A stretch of DNA of 43,313 bases from Methanothrix sp. (GTDB lineage Archaea > Halobacteriota > Methanosarcinia > Methanotrichales > Methanotrichaceae): assembly GCA_026394505.1 (NCBI GenBank), contig JAPKYC010000137.1, positions 1 through 43,313 of the forward strand. Direction: 5' to 3'. Shown here in pieces: positions 16,965 to 26,929 of this stretch. Position 1 is the stretch's first letter, and each line of letters opens with the position of its first letter. A program made the position numbers and the translations under genes. The notes under the pieces were generated by a model. That model was not told the DNA's origin and did no database searches. It saw only the letters and a list, made by a program, of their open reading frames with translations.

Positions 16965-18230
16965 GTGCATTCTATGATCGATAAAGGGTATGTGACCATT
17001 GTTTTAGCCGTGGGGCTGCTTCTGTCGATGAATTGTGCCGTTAGTCAAACGGGGGGCTTAAATCTGTTTGAAGGCAACCCTGGCCGGTTGTCGAACGTGG
17101 CATCAAACTTTATAGACAGCATAGACTTAACCGGCGTCTGGAATTGCGATGATGACGGTATATATTATATTAGACAGCTAGGGAATAGCATCTGGTGGTA
17201 TGGTGAGAAAGATCCCAATACTCCGGAGTGGTCTAATGTGATGTATGGCACTATCGACGGCGACATCATCAATGGAAATTGGGCGGATGTACCCAAGGGC
17301 AGGGTCATGCAAAATGGGGTAATGGTAGTCAAAATAGAGTCCAACAATCGGTTGCGTGTCATCCAAAAAACAGGAGGATTCGCTGGATCGGTTTGGGGGC
17401 GAGGAGATAGGGGGAGCGATACTTACGATTCAGCCGATCTGTCCGGCAAATGGGATATGGTGGCTAATACGAATTATAACTTCATCCTGGACCTACAGCA
17501 AAGCGGGAACCAGATCACAGGCACCATGACCAGCACCAATATGGCCTCCAAGTCGGTGGAAACCATCAGCGGCACTATATCCGGCGAAACAATTCAGTTC
17601 ACCCGGGAAGGCGCAGAGGTGACGCAGGTCTACACCGGCAGTGTGTTCGGCTCGACTATAACCGGCAGATTTAACCAAGATGGCCAGGGTCAGTATCCCT
17701 GGAGCGCCAGCAAGATGCAGGGGTCCGGCCAGAACCCCCAAATCGCAATTGACCTCGGATTTGTCCAGGCAGATAAGACAATTGTTGATATCATCAATCA
17801 GGGTTCGGATCTTGTAGATGGAGGAGGGTGCAAAGGAACTCCACCAAAATGCGGCCAAGGCGAGAAGGCTATATGCGACGTGCAATGTAATTGTAATTGT
17901 GTAGCAGACCTCCTGGATCCTATCGAGGATGTTCATGTGCTGGCCTCTGACACAAAAGCCAAAATCATCTTTGTAGTTAATGGTTTCTATCCCGGGGATC
18001 AGATTACTGTTCATTTCGGCGAATCTGGAGCAAGTGTTGATCTGTTCACAATGACCAAGAGTGTTCCAGATAATATGGTCTTCCTCATGGGCGATCTAAG
18101 ACCTTACACCAAATATTGGTTTAAGATTTCAAGCAATAAAGGAGAACATTTTAGTGGAGCTTTTAGGACTCAACCGAACCTTCTGGGACTTCCTGGAGAC
18201 AACTACCTACCAGCATCATTGATCACTTGA
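16965..18230 (+). CDS. Large secreted protein with two beta-rich repeats of the same family plus a Cys-rich and Fn3-like C-terminus (copy 3)
   Basis: DLTGVWNCDDDGIYYIRQLGNSIWW... and DLSGKWDMVANTNYNFILDLQQSGNQITGTMTSTNMASKSVETISGTISGETIQF; later GCKGTPPKCGQGEKAICDVQCNCNCVADLLDPIEDVHV. Confidence 0.7.
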   Translation: MHSMIDKGYVTIVLAVGLLLSMNCAVSQTGGLNLFEGNPGRLSNVASNFIDSIDLTGVWNCDDDGIYYIRQLGNSIWWYGEKDPNTPEWSNVMYGTIDGDIINGNWADVPKGRVMQNGVMVVKIESNNRLRVIQKTGGFAGSVWGRGDRGSDTYDSADLSGKWDMVANTNYNFILDLQQSGNQITGTMTSTNMASKSVETISGTISGETIQFTREGAEVTQVYTGSVFGSTITGRFNQDGQGQYPWSASKMQGSGQNPQIAIDLGFVQADKTIVDIINQGSDLVDGGGCKGTPPKCGQGEKAICDVQCNCNCVADLLDPIEDVHVLASDTKAKIIFVVNGFYPGDQITVHFGESGASVDLFTMTKSVPDNMVFLMGDLRPYTKYWFKISSNKGEHFSGAFRTQPNLLGLPGDNYLPASLIT

Positions 18231-18634
18231 AAGATACGACTTGTATGTATGGCAGTAGGTCAAGGAAGAAACTAATGAATCTCTTTTTTGCTACTACAGG
18301 CATTCAAGCAAGCTGGCACCTCAAAATTTTTAGCAGCATTCGATAGATATGCTCTCTCTATCCTCTTGGAGAGCTGGCCGCAGAAGGCAGGATCAGGCGA
18401 TGTGGCGACAAGCCTTGGAGATAGGCTCTCCACATCTGGCGTAACCTCACTGGCTATACTGCGGAGGGGGAAAAATGCGACTTGACTGGCAGCGAACGAA
18501 AATCGTAAACTCATCACTCGGAAGTACAGGATATGCCTGCTAATGCTGCTCTGGCGAAGGTTAGAGGAGGGCTTGAAGCAGAAATAACGGACTGTCTGAG
18601 CAGACTTCATAAGGGAAGGGCGATCTTGGAGGGG

Positions 18635-18715
18635 ATCTGACGCAGGTCTACACCGGCAGTTTGTCCGGCTCGACTATTACAGGCGGCTTTAACCAAAACG
18701 GCCAAGGTCAGAATC
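18635..18715 (+). pseudogene. Fragment of the same secreted-protein family (copy 4)
   Basis: Reads LTQVYTGSLSGSTITGGFNQNGQGQN, matching VTQVYTGSVFGSTITGRFNQDGQGQY in copy 3; the rest of the gene is absent. Confidence 0.75.
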
Positions 18716-19109
18716 TAACCCGAGTATCTACGCCATTACGACTGATGGTAGATTACTATGGTACAAGCATCTCGGATTTGCCGATGGCAGCAATGCGTGG
18801 GAAAATAATGGATATTCCAGACAAGTTGGAACTGGCTGGCAAACCTACCTGCATATCTTTAACGGAGGTACCTAAAAAAACCTCACTCCAGTGTTCTTGC
18901 CTCGACCAGGATCTCAAGCATGGGGATTCAGCATGAGACTGTGGGGGCATGTCATCACCAGAACTGCCACCAGCCCTTTTTTAATCTCCTTTTCTCCTGG
19001 CTTTAGTGATAGCTGGCTGATCGATCGGATGAGCTGTGCCCCATGGACCGAGATGCGATGCAATATCTTTCATGGCCTCCTTCCCCTTCCGCAATTTTGT
19101 TCTCCTCTC

Positions 19110-19679
19110 TAATCGATATCAATCCACATTGGCGGATAAGCCTCTTCCTGCAATATTCTCCAGGATTCCTGCAACATCCGCCTGGTCCTTGGATACCGCC
19201 CACTGCCAGGTCCCAAAGCCGCCATGCTCATTGATCGCCCTGACCCACTCATCCAGATAGCTCCGCTTGGTCTTATCCTGTAGAGTATCTCTTCCTTTGA
19301 CTTCGAGAACAAGATTGATGCCATTGCTTAAGCGAATTATAAAATCAGGTCAATACTTCTTTATCACTCCTTGATAGAAATAAGCAATCTCAAAGCCGAG
19401 ATGATCATTTTTTACCCATGCTTCAACATGGGAATTCCTATCAAGCTCAAGAGATTCGGCCATTTCCCATGTGCTATCATAAACGCAGAAATTGGTATGG
19501 GACTTTTTGGTATATTCACAAGGCTTGCCCGTGTACCATGTTCTCATACCTCTCGTGGAGCGTATAGGCCGACCGCTATCGAAAATAGGCACAAGAGATT
19601 CTGCATTTTCATCGCTTATTGCATTTCTTACATGCTGGACTATCTTATTCATATTGAGGGTTATGTAGATCCTTCTCAT
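19110..19679 (-). pseudogene. C-terminal remnant of a type III restriction enzyme Res-like protein
   Basis: Reverse strand: ...WVKNDHLGFEIAYFYQGVIKKY*PDFIIRLSNGINLVLEVKGRDTLQDKTKRSYLDEWVRAINEHGGFGTWQWAVSKDQADVAGILENIAGRG, with an in-frame TGA just before the PD-(D/E)xK motif. Confidence 0.7.
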
Positions 19680-19761
19680 TAATTATGTCCGCAAGGTGAT
19701 GCACCAATAATTAAATCCCGATCGAAAGGTTTTTTATTCTCTAATTCCTTCCTCTGGGGGA

Positions 19762-20052
19762 ATGAGCGAGGGAACTAACGATACTGAGAAGAAGGGCTTT
19801 GCTAAGCAGAAGCTCGAACTCAAGAATAAGCTGGATCTTAAGAGCAAGCTGAATCTGGATAACGTGGATCTGGGCGTCACTATGCCTTCCACGAATGTAA
19901 ATGAGTACATGCGGGTTTTAAGGCTGGCCCGAAAGCCCAGTCGTGAGGAGTTCAATATGATCGCCAAGATCTCTATGGCCGGCATAGGCATCATCGGCAC
20001 CTTGGGCTTTGTCATATATGCGCTGCTCACCGAACTGCCCAAAGCCTTCTAA
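19762..20052 (+). CDS. secE: Protein translocase SecE / Sec61 gamma subunit
   Basis: C-terminal VNEYMRVLRLARKPSREEFNMIAKISMAGIGIIGTLGFVIYALLTELP is a typical SecE/Sec61-gamma single-TM segment. Confidence 0.8.
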   Translation: MSEGTNDTEKKGFAKQKLELKNKLDLKSKLNLDNVDLGVTMPSTNVNEYMRVLRLARKPSREEFNMIAKISMAGIGIIGTLGFVIYALLTELPKAF

Positions 20053-20074
20053 AAAACTTTAAAAAATATCTTTT

Positions 20075-21175
20075 TTATCTCTCTTTAGCTTTGGCTTTAT
20101 TTAGCGCTCGCAATGTGGCTCCGAACTCCGATTCCACCAGAGTTTTCACGCCCATGGTCTTGGGATGCAAATCCAGCTCAACAGTGACATGCTGGTGGCC
20201 TAAATCGCGCAGAGGTTTGACCTGGCGCGGTCCATTGGTGATAGAGAATATCTCCATACCTTCCAGAGCTGATACCGGCAGGGCATGGGGCACTCCCGAG
20301 ATCACGGCAAAGTCGTAATGCTTTTTTGCGGCCAGCTTTTCCACAGCAACACCTGTCACCGGGTACTCGTCCAGTCCGCCGATGATCTGGAAATTCACCT
20401 TCCGCTCCATTAGATCGCGGGCGATATTGGATGCATCCCTTCTTACCTTAGGCAGTCCCACCTTGTCGTCCAAGTTGGCCAGGGTATCCACCTGATCGCC
20501 GGCAACCTCTGCCACGGCCGCGGTAATGTCGGCAAACATGTAGGCTGTCTCCTTCTTGGCATTGAGGATATTCAGGCCCTTCTTGCCTTGCCGGATGAGC
20601 TCTAGAAGCCGGGCGGCAGCCTCATATTTGAGATCTCCTCGCTCCGGAGCCAGGTACTCGCTGCTCGCAGCTCCGTAGAGCTTCTCTACAAGGGTAGCTT
20701 TCTCGAGCAGGCCCCTCTGCCGAAGAAGCTCTGCCTCATCTATGATTCCCTTGTCTCTTGCCGCCTCCAAAGCGAGGATCACGCCTTTGGTATTGTCTCT
20801 GTAGCCGGCATGAACCTCTACTTCCAGGACGGGTATATCCAGGTCGGCATTGAGGACGGCCTGATGCAGATCGTCACCGATGATCATGCTGCTGCAGGTC
20901 CCTGAGATCGCCATAAGTTTCGGATGGAACAATTCCCTGGCCTTCTTGAGCAGGGCGGTGAGCGGCTGCTGGCCTCCGAAGACGAATCCCGCTTCGTCCA
21001 GCGCTGTGGTGAGGACCCGCACTCCGTCCTCCTCTAAGAGACGGGCATGCTTGAAGCAGCATCCGCTTGGGCCGTGCAGTATGACCACCTCGGCACCAAG
21101 GTCGCGCAGAGTGTAAAGAGCTGCCACAATGGAGCTTGGTCTGGGATGAAGTATTGTTAAGTTATCGCTTGTCAT
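20075..21175 (-). CDS. cfbD: Ni-sirohydrochlorin a,c-diamide reductive cyclase, NifD-like subunit
   Basis: [60 protein letters not shown]...; adjacent to cfbE and cfbA homologs. Confidence 0.9.
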   Translation of the reverse strand: MTSDNLTILHPRPSSIVAALYTLRDLGAEVVILHGPSGCCFKHARLLEEDGVRVLTTALDEAGFVFGGQQPLTALLKKARELFHPKLMAISGTCSSMIIGDDLHQAVLNADLDIPVLEVEVHAGYRDNTKGVILALEAARDKGIIDEAELLRQRGLLEKATLVEKLYGAASSEYLAPERGDLKYEAAARLLELIRQGKKGLNILNAKKETAYMFADITAAVAEVAGDQVDTLANLDDKVGLPKVRRDASNIARDLMERKVNFQIIGGLDEYPVTGVAVEKLAAKKHYDFAVISGVPHALPVSALEGMEIFSITNGPRQVKPLRDLGHQHVTVELDLHPKTMGVKTLVESEFGATLRALNKAKAKER

Positions 21176-21180
21176 TTATA

Positions 21181-22419
21181 TCACCTAAAGCATTTTACAC
21201 AGGAAAGCAGCCTTTTCGGGCTGTCTTTCTGAGCCTTTTCCAGCCCTTGCTGCAGATTTTTGGCGGTAGCTGCCCCCAGTTCTTCTGCCAGGGGGACGAG
21301 TCTTTCTCCGACTATTATCAGCTTTGCCATCTCGTTTTTCCTTTGCCGAAGCAGGTCGGAGAGATCGGGGATGTTCATACCTTCACATACGGTTTCACTG
21401 TCCTCTCCCACCACTACGAACAGGTCACTGCCAGAGGCCCGGTCAAGCGCTCGCGCCACATCTTGAACTTTGAGTCCGGAGTTCGAATTGTCGAAGAAAG
21501 TCTGATTGGGCAGCCGCTTGATCTTCATGCGCCCGGAAAAACCGTCGAAACCGGTGAGGGCCTGGGCGATCTCGCTCCTCGGGATGCCGGCCTGGTCTGC
21601 GGCAGCCGCGGCTCCCGCGATTGCCGTCTCGTAGCCCATAAAGTCCAGATCTTGGCCCAAATCCAGATGCACCTCTTCTTTGGCAAAGATCAAACTATCC
21701 GGCCTGGCATAAACCCTTCCCCTTCCGGCAAAAGAAACATCCGGGGATAGCCGAGCATCGATGTTGGCCAGAAGCTTTGCTCCACTCTTGGCAAGGGTAA
21801 GCATCTGCAGCTTGGCAGTACTGGCCCACTTTGTGGCATTGGCGATGAGATAGTCTCCGGAAAGGCCGGTTATGATCCCATAATCGGCCCGGCCCGTGCC
21901 GCCCAAAGAGATCTCACAGACCAGGGCCATTGCCCCCTGGGCCTTTGCAACTTCTGTAGCATGGATCACATTTCCGGGTGTGATGGAAAGCCCCTTTTCC
22001 AGAAGGCAGGCTTTGCCGTCCTGCCAGATCTCCAGGCCGCGGGTGGTGTGGGATAAGACCTTCTTTTGCCGGGAGAGCATCAGGGCCAGCAAGAGGGTCG
22101 TGGAGGTCTTGCTGTACGTGCCCGTCACCTCGAAGATCTCCATGGTAGGATCTTCTCTCCTCCCTAGTAGTTCGCCCACCGCCTGATGGTGGGTGATTAT
22201 CTTCTTCTTGCTTTTTTTGGCCTGAGCTAGGGCCGGGTTGCCGGGTGCGAGGTGTACGGGGGCTACCACCAGGTTGAAGTCTGCCAGATTTGGGGTGTGG
22301 TGATATACTTCGATTGCTTCAGCCTGCAGGCCCGATTCGACCATCCTGCGAGCGATTATGGCTCCACCGTGGATGGTGTCGAGTACGGCTACCTTAGAGC
22401 CTCTTTCGCCCGCTTGCAT
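21181..22419 (-). CDS. cfbE: Coenzyme F430 synthetase, Mur-ligase-like
   Basis: VAVLDTIHGGAIIARRMVESGL...MEIFEVTGTYSKTSTTLLLALML (Mur ligase P-loop); operon context. Confidence 0.88.
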   Translation of the reverse strand: MQAGERGSKVAVLDTIHGGAIIARRMVESGLQAEAIEVYHHTPNLADFNLVVAPVHLAPGNPALAQAKKSKKKIITHHQAVGELLGRREDPTMEIFEVTGTYSKTSTTLLLALMLSRQKKVLSHTTRGLEIWQDGKACLLEKGLSITPGNVIHATEVAKAQGAMALVCEISLGGTGRADYGIITGLSGDYLIANATKWASTAKLQMLTLAKSGAKLLANIDARLSPDVSFAGRGRVYARPDSLIFAKEEVHLDLGQDLDFMGYETAIAGAAAAADQAGIPRSEIAQALTGFDGFSGRMKIKRLPNQTFFDNSNSGLKVQDVARALDRASGSDLFVVVGEDSETVCEGMNIPDLSDLLRQRKNEMAKLIIVGERLVPLAEELGAATAKNLQQGLEKAQKDSPKRLLSCVKCFR

Positions 22420-22781
22420 GCCAGTGTCGCAATGCATTCGTCCACGCCCAGGGGCTCGGCACAGATGACCTCTACCTCTTTGCCCCCTATCGTCAAAGTG
22501 CCTCTACGCTTTTGCGGATCTATGCCCATCTCCTGGGGGATGTCCTGGCGGGTATGAACCCCGTGGGCTAAAAAGAGGGGCAGAGCCACGATCTTCGATA
22601 CATTGGTTCCTGCAAAGCTATTCAGACCCTCCGGGATGTTGGGCTGGTTCATATTGAGATAAGCGGTCCTGACCGGTCCGGAGTGGTTTTTGCTGATCAT
22701 CTGGGCGAGCGATTCCACCAGTTCTTTATTGTAAGGCAGGCTGGAACCATGCCCGAGTATTAGTATGCCTACGTCCTTCAT
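22389..22781 (-). CDS. cfbA: Sirohydrochlorin nickelochelatase, short CbiX type
   Basis: MKDVGILILGHGSSLPYNKELVESLAQMI...VSKIVALPLFLAHGVHTRQDIPQEMG; internal Met gives about 130 aa, typical of CfbA. Confidence 0.88.
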   Translation of the reverse strand: MKDVGILILGHGSSLPYNKELVESLAQMISKNHSGPVRTAYLNMNQPNIPEGLNSFAGTNVSKIVALPLFLAHGVHTRQDIPQEMGIDPQKRRGTLTIGGKEVEVICAEPLGVDECIATLACKRAKEALR

Positions 22782-22887
22782 GGAAACACCAGTATTACTT
22801 TTCGCACATCTCGTGTTAAGAGACGATAGATTCATAAGTACTAAATCCTTTCGAGGCTGGGCTACTTGCAAAGGCGCCGCCAGGGAG

Positions 22888-23211
22888 ATGATAAGCATGG
22901 CAAATGGATTATCTACATTCTCAGCTTGTATCCTATTTCTTACGATCTTGATTGATCCTGCCTTTTCCCAGGAGATCGTTCTCTCTATGCATGAGAATTA
23001 CACCATGGAAAATTGCACATTGCAGGTTGAGGATATAGATTCGCAGGCGGCAAAGGTCTGGGTGTTGATCCTGGCTGGGCGAGAGCCGTCTTTATCAATG
23101 GTTCTGGGAATAAATGATACATTAAGCTGCGGCAAGCGGACGCTGATGGTAATGAGATTTTACGCTGGTGAGATCGCCGATATTGTCTGCATAAAAAGTA
23201 TTTCAGGCTGA
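22888..23211 (+). CDS. Small secreted protein with S-layer-domain-like pattern
   Basis: MISMANGLSTFSACILFLTILIDPAFSQEIVLSMHENYTMENCTLQVEDIDSQAAKVWVLI...; start chosen at the signal-peptide Met rather than the track start at 22765. Confidence 0.55.
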   Translation: MISMANGLSTFSACILFLTILIDPAFSQEIVLSMHENYTMENCTLQVEDIDSQAAKVWVLILAGREPSLSMVLGINDTLSCGKRTLMVMRFYAGEIADIVCIKSISG

Positions 23212-23784
23212 GAAATGCCGCTCGAAGATGCCTGCAATCTCAGGGGGCTTCTCGATGACGAAGACATCCTCCATCCGGCGCAGACTCTCGACATGCTGTG
23301 CATCCTCTTTTCTGATGCGTAGCCGCATCTCACTGCCGTCAGGGAGAATGGTGGCTATGATTCCGGGCTTATAGTCGCAGGGCATGATATATGTGGGAAC
23401 GAATGCCTTCTGGGACATGATGGCGGCGTTGGAGAGCAGTGAGTCTGCCAGGCCCAATGCGATCTTGGCCACGGTATTTGATGTCGCGGGTGCCAGCAGC
23501 AAAAACTCATAGCGCTTCACCTGCAACTGGCCGGCCAGGAAGGGAGAGTTAGCGTTGATCTCCACCCAGACCTTATCGAAGTGCTTCTCTAAGGTGTTGA
23601 ATAGCTTGTAGTACTTGATGACCTGCTCACCTGCCTTGGATACGAAGACGCGCACATCCACCACATCGTCGTACTGCTTCTGCAATTTTATCATGGCCTC
23701 GACCGTCTCCTCTATGCGGTCGCCGCTGCCTGTAATCCCCCAGGCAATCTTTCTCTTCGCGCCATCCTTTGCCATAATAATCAC
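23203..23784 (-). CDS. afpA: Archaeoflavoprotein AfpA-like
   Basis: KRKIAWGITGSGDRIEETVEAM...RYEFLLLAPATSNTVAKIALGLADSLLSNAAIMSQKAFVPTYIMPCD; flavoprotein fold, next to an Isf homolog. Confidence 0.8.
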   Translation of the reverse strand: MIIMAKDGAKRKIAWGITGSGDRIEETVEAMIKLQKQYDDVVDVRVFVSKAGEQVIKYYKLFNTLEKHFDKVWVEINANSPFLAGQLQVKRYEFLLLAPATSNTVAKIALGLADSLLSNAAIMSQKAFVPTYIMPCDYKPGIIATILPDGSEMRLRIRKEDAQHVESLRRMEDVFVIEKPPEIAGIFERHFSA

Positions 23785-23801
23785 TTAGTCCCTGCAGTAA
23801 C

Positions 23802-24404
23802 TTAATCTTTTAGTACATTCATGTTCTCGAGACGTACTACAGTCTCCGCGAATCTCTTTGTCGTCTTTCGGAGCGTGCGGAAGCCTTCTTCATCCAACAT
23901 TACCCCGTCCAGTGTATCGCGAGACCAGAAGGTTGCTCCCAGGTTGGCGCCAAAAAAACCCCCGCTCACCGGGATCATGCCGTTGAGGATGTAAAAGGTA
24001 TGAATCTGCTGCACGGCCAGCTCCTGGCCGCCCATGCGATCGCCTCCAACGGCGATGGCCATGCCCGGCTTTAGCCGCAGAGCAATGGGATCGGCTGCCA
24101 ATGTGGCTCGCGTTCTGTCTATTATTATTTTTGTCTGAGCACTCATGCTGCCGTTATAGACCGGCGTGGCGATAACAAACCCTTTGGCCTCCCGGATGAG
24201 GGGATAGAGCTGATACATATCGTCTTTAACTATGCATTCCTTGGCTTTGATGCAGTGGTCGCAGTGCCGACAGGGGCTGATCTGCCGGCCTCGCACCGTG
24301 AATTGCTCCGTCTCCAGGCCCAACTCCCCCAGCATCTTGAGGGCCTCGCTAAGGATTTGCTCTGTAGCCATCTTCCTGGGACTGCCGGATATGCCGAGTA
24401 TCAT
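23802..24404 (-). CDS. Iron-sulfur flavoprotein (Isf)
   Basis: MILGISGSPRKMATEQIL and compact Cys motif ISPCRHCDHCIKAKECIVKDD (CX2CX2CX5C). Confidence 0.88.
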   Translation of the reverse strand: MILGISGSPRKMATEQILSEALKMLGELGLETEQFTVRGRQISPCRHCDHCIKAKECIVKDDMYQLYPLIREAKGFVIATPVYNGSMSAQTKIIIDRTRATLAADPIALRLKPGMAIAVGGDRMGGQELAVQQIHTFYILNGMIPVSGGFFGANLGATFWSRDTLDGVMLDEEGFRTLRKTTKRFAETVVRLENMNVLKD

Positions 24405-24635
24405 GATAGTATCTGGGAGCTATAGATATTTCAGATTTACTGGAGGAGCCTCTTGCAGGATCGCTATGGCTGTTTGTAGCTCCAGGGCCTTTTTGTCCAG
24501 CCTGAAGCTGGGAAAGACCTGCCGCTCTATTCTCGGCCTCCTCTGCAAGGGCCATACTAGCTTCGCGAAAACTCCTGCCATTGTCAGCTAAAGTGATGCA
24601 AAAAGTATTATGCGGGAACTGCCAATGCAATAATC

Positions 24636-25115
24636 ATGATCAAAGGCAAGGCTTGGGTCTTTGGAGACGATGTGGATACCGATGTGATCATCCCCGGCAA
24701 GTACCTGCGCACAAAAGATGCCAGGCTCTGGGCGGAGCATGCCATGGAGGGCTTAGACCCGCAATTTGCCGCCCTGGTGGAGAAGGGCGATGTGATTGTG
24801 GCGGGCAGAAATTTCGGCAGCGGCTCGTCGCGCGAGCAAGCACCCCGCGCCTTGTTGGGGGCGGGCGTGGCTGTGGTGGTGGCCAAGTCCTTTGCCCGCA
24901 TCTTCTACAGAAATGCCATCAATGTAGGGCTGGCTCTGATCGAGGCGGATGTGCCCTGCCAGAAGGGCAACACCGTGCAGGTGGATCTGGCAGAGGGTTG
25001 TGTACGGGTGGGGGATAAAGTCTATCAGGGCACCAGGCTGCCTGATTTCCTCATGGAGATACTGGAAGACGGGGGCCTGGTGGCGCACGAAAGGCGGCAG
25101 AAAGGATTGGCATGA
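24636..25115 (+). CDS. hacB: Methanogen homoaconitase small subunit (aconitase/IPMI swivel family)
   Basis: [30 protein letters not shown]...[14 protein letters not shown]; the YLRT loop is associated with homoaconitase rather than IPMI small subunits. Confidence 0.85.
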   Translation: MIKGKAWVFGDDVDTDVIIPGKYLRTKDARLWAEHAMEGLDPQFAALVEKGDVIVAGRNFGSGSSREQAPRALLGAGVAVVVAKSFARIFYRNAINVGLALIEADVPCQKGNTVQVDLAEGCVRVGDKVYQGTRLPDFLMEILEDGGLVAHERRQKGLA

Positions 25116-25119
25116 TGAT

Positions 25120-25950
25120 ATGATCTTTCCGGAAGAGTACAAGTTCGTAGGGATTAAGGACCGAGAGCGTCGGGGTGAATCCGTCTACTTTGCCACCGAG
25201 TATCTCATCAGCCGGGAGGGGCCCGCTCTCTACCATGTCAAGAGTCGGGGCTCGGGCTTCATGAGAGAGGTGGTAGAGCTGGAGCCGATGGCCTTCGGCC
25301 AGGAGATCATGTTTTATCCTGATATTGTGGACACCAGGAACCGGGCCCAACTCATCGAGCTGGCGGAGGGCGTCTGCTGCCGGAGCGGGACGGCGAACAC
25401 AGTCGTCTTTCAGGGGCTGGATGAGCACATCACCTTTGTCAAAGACCCCGACCGTTCCCAGGTTCTCACCATCGAGATCCTGGATGTCTCGCCTCCCCAT
25501 CCGCCCTGGCTGGTTCACGTTCTCGCCGGCCTGGAGGCCTGCGGCATCCTGGGGGACCTGATGGTTCGTTTTGTGCCTCACATCCTGGATCTGCGCCAAT
25601 TTGATTGCAATAGCGTTTATTACCCTTGCCGGGCCTCGGGCCTGGGGCGCTCTCTGGATACGGACCTTGTGGTGCACGAGCGCCCTCGGATTGTGGGCTG
25701 CGCCGTCTCGCGAGAGATCTTTCTGGCCAATAATCCCGGAAAGGATTTCGAGTTTGTCAATATCTGCCCCGTGCAAAGTTCGGAGCCGGTCTTTCTGCCC
25801 CGGGGGCCTTTTATCACCCGCTGCTGCCGTTCCGAGCAAAGGGGCAAAACCTGCAAGAACGGGCAGCCGGGCATGGTGGTGCATTGGGGAGACGGGCCCT
25901 GGAAGATAGCGGAGGCGGTGCGATGTCTGGTGCAGGATCTAAGAAAGTAG
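25120..25950 (+). CDS. Conserved hypothetical protein between hacB and aksF
   Basis: MIFPEEYKFVGIKDRERRGESVYFATEYLISREG...; Cys-rich C-terminus NICPVQ...ITRCCRSEQRGKTCKNGQPG; 4-nt gap from hacB and 28-nt overlap with aksF. Confidence 0.75.
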   Translation: MIFPEEYKFVGIKDRERRGESVYFATEYLISREGPALYHVKSRGSGFMREVVELEPMAFGQEIMFYPDIVDTRNRAQLIELAEGVCCRSGTANTVVFQGLDEHITFVKDPDRSQVLTIEILDVSPPHPPWLVHVLAGLEACGILGDLMVRFVPHILDLRQFDCNSVYYPCRASGLGRSLDTDLVVHERPRIVGCAVSREIFLANNPGKDFEFVNICPVQSSEPVFLPRGPFITRCCRSEQRGKTCKNGQPGMVVHWGDGPWKIAEAVRCLVQDLRK

Positions 25951-26900
25951 CAGTCGTTGCCGGCGACGGCATCGGTCCCGAGGTTATAGAGAGCGCTCTG
26001 GCGGTGCTGGACGGCGCGGGCGCGAAGTTTGAACGGGTCCCTGTGGAGATTGGCCTGGCCCGCTGGAAGAGGACGGGGCTGGCCATGGCCGAGGAGGACC
26101 TGGCGGCTCTTAAAGAGTGCGACTGCATCCTTTTTGGGGCGATCAGCACGCCGCCCGACCCCAATTATGAAAGCGTGCTCCTCCGAATAAGAAAGGAGCT
26201 GGACCTTTATGCCAATATCAGGCCCTTTCAGTCCCAGGATCTGGATTTTATCATTGTGCGGGAGAACACGGAGGGGCTCTACTCGGGTTTGGAGGAGGTG
26301 GGGGTGGAGGAGTCGCGCACCTTGCGGGTTATAACGCGGCGCGGCTCGCAGAGAATTGCAGAGATTGCCTGCGACCTCGCGATCGCCAGGCGAAAGCTTA
26401 CCATTATTCACAAATCCAATGCGCTGAAGAGCGACTGCCTCTTTCTGGAGACCTGCCGCGCCGTAGCCGTGCGGCGGGGAGTGCCCTATGAGGACATGCT
26501 GGTGGACGCCGCCGCCTACAATCTGGTGATAAACCCCAAACGGTTCGACGTGCTGGTCACCACCAATCTTTTCGGCGATATCTTGAGCGATGAGGCGGCG
26601 GGAGTGATAGGCAGCCTCGGTCTATGCTCCAGCGCCAACCTCGGCTCCGACCATGCCCTATTCGAGCCCATTCACGGCAGCGCGCCGGACATCGCGGGAA
26701 AGGGCATCGCCAATCCCGTGGGTGCCATAAGAAGCGCGGCCATGATGATGCAGTGGCTGGGCGAGCCAAAGAAGGCGCGCCTGATCGAGGCTGCGGTGCA
26801 AAAAGCGCTGGCCTGCGGGGCAAAGACGCCGGATCTGGGGGGAAAGTGCAGGACAAGGGAAGTGACCGAAGCAGTTGTGGACTGCATGGAGATTTTCTAG
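25923..26900 (+). CDS. aksF: Homoisocitrate/isopropylmalate dehydrogenase family (AksF-like)
   Basis: KKVAVVAGDGIGPEVIESALAVL...RENTEGLYSGLE...[25 protein letters not shown]; paired with hacB. Confidence 0.82.
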   Translation: MSGAGSKKVAVVAGDGIGPEVIESALAVLDGAGAKFERVPVEIGLARWKRTGLAMAEEDLAALKECDCILFGAISTPPDPNYESVLLRIRKELDLYANIRPFQSQDLDFIIVRENTEGLYSGLEEVGVEESRTLRVITRRGSQRIAEIACDLAIARRKLTIIHKSNALKSDCLFLETCRAVAVRRGVPYEDMLVDAAAYNLVINPKRFDVLVTTNLFGDILSDEAAGVIGSLGLCSSANLGSDHALFEPIHGSAPDIAGKGIANPVGAIRSAAMMMQWLGEPKKARLIEAAVQKALACGAKTPDLGGKCRTREVTEAVVDCMEIF

Positions 26901-26929
26901 GGCCAGGGATGGAGAAAAGGAATTTGGGC

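Noticed and set aside
18272-18634. Possible genes between the secreted array and its fragment (65 aa + strand, 112 aa - strand)
   Set aside because: Neither frame resembles a known family and both are interrupted or overlapping; left unassigned.
24581-26411. Overlapping ORFs on both strands over hacB, the unknown gene and aksF (up to 277 aa)
   Set aside because: Arg/Ala/Pro-rich antisense or out-of-frame reading of clearly coding sequence; the + strand frames carry the family motifs.
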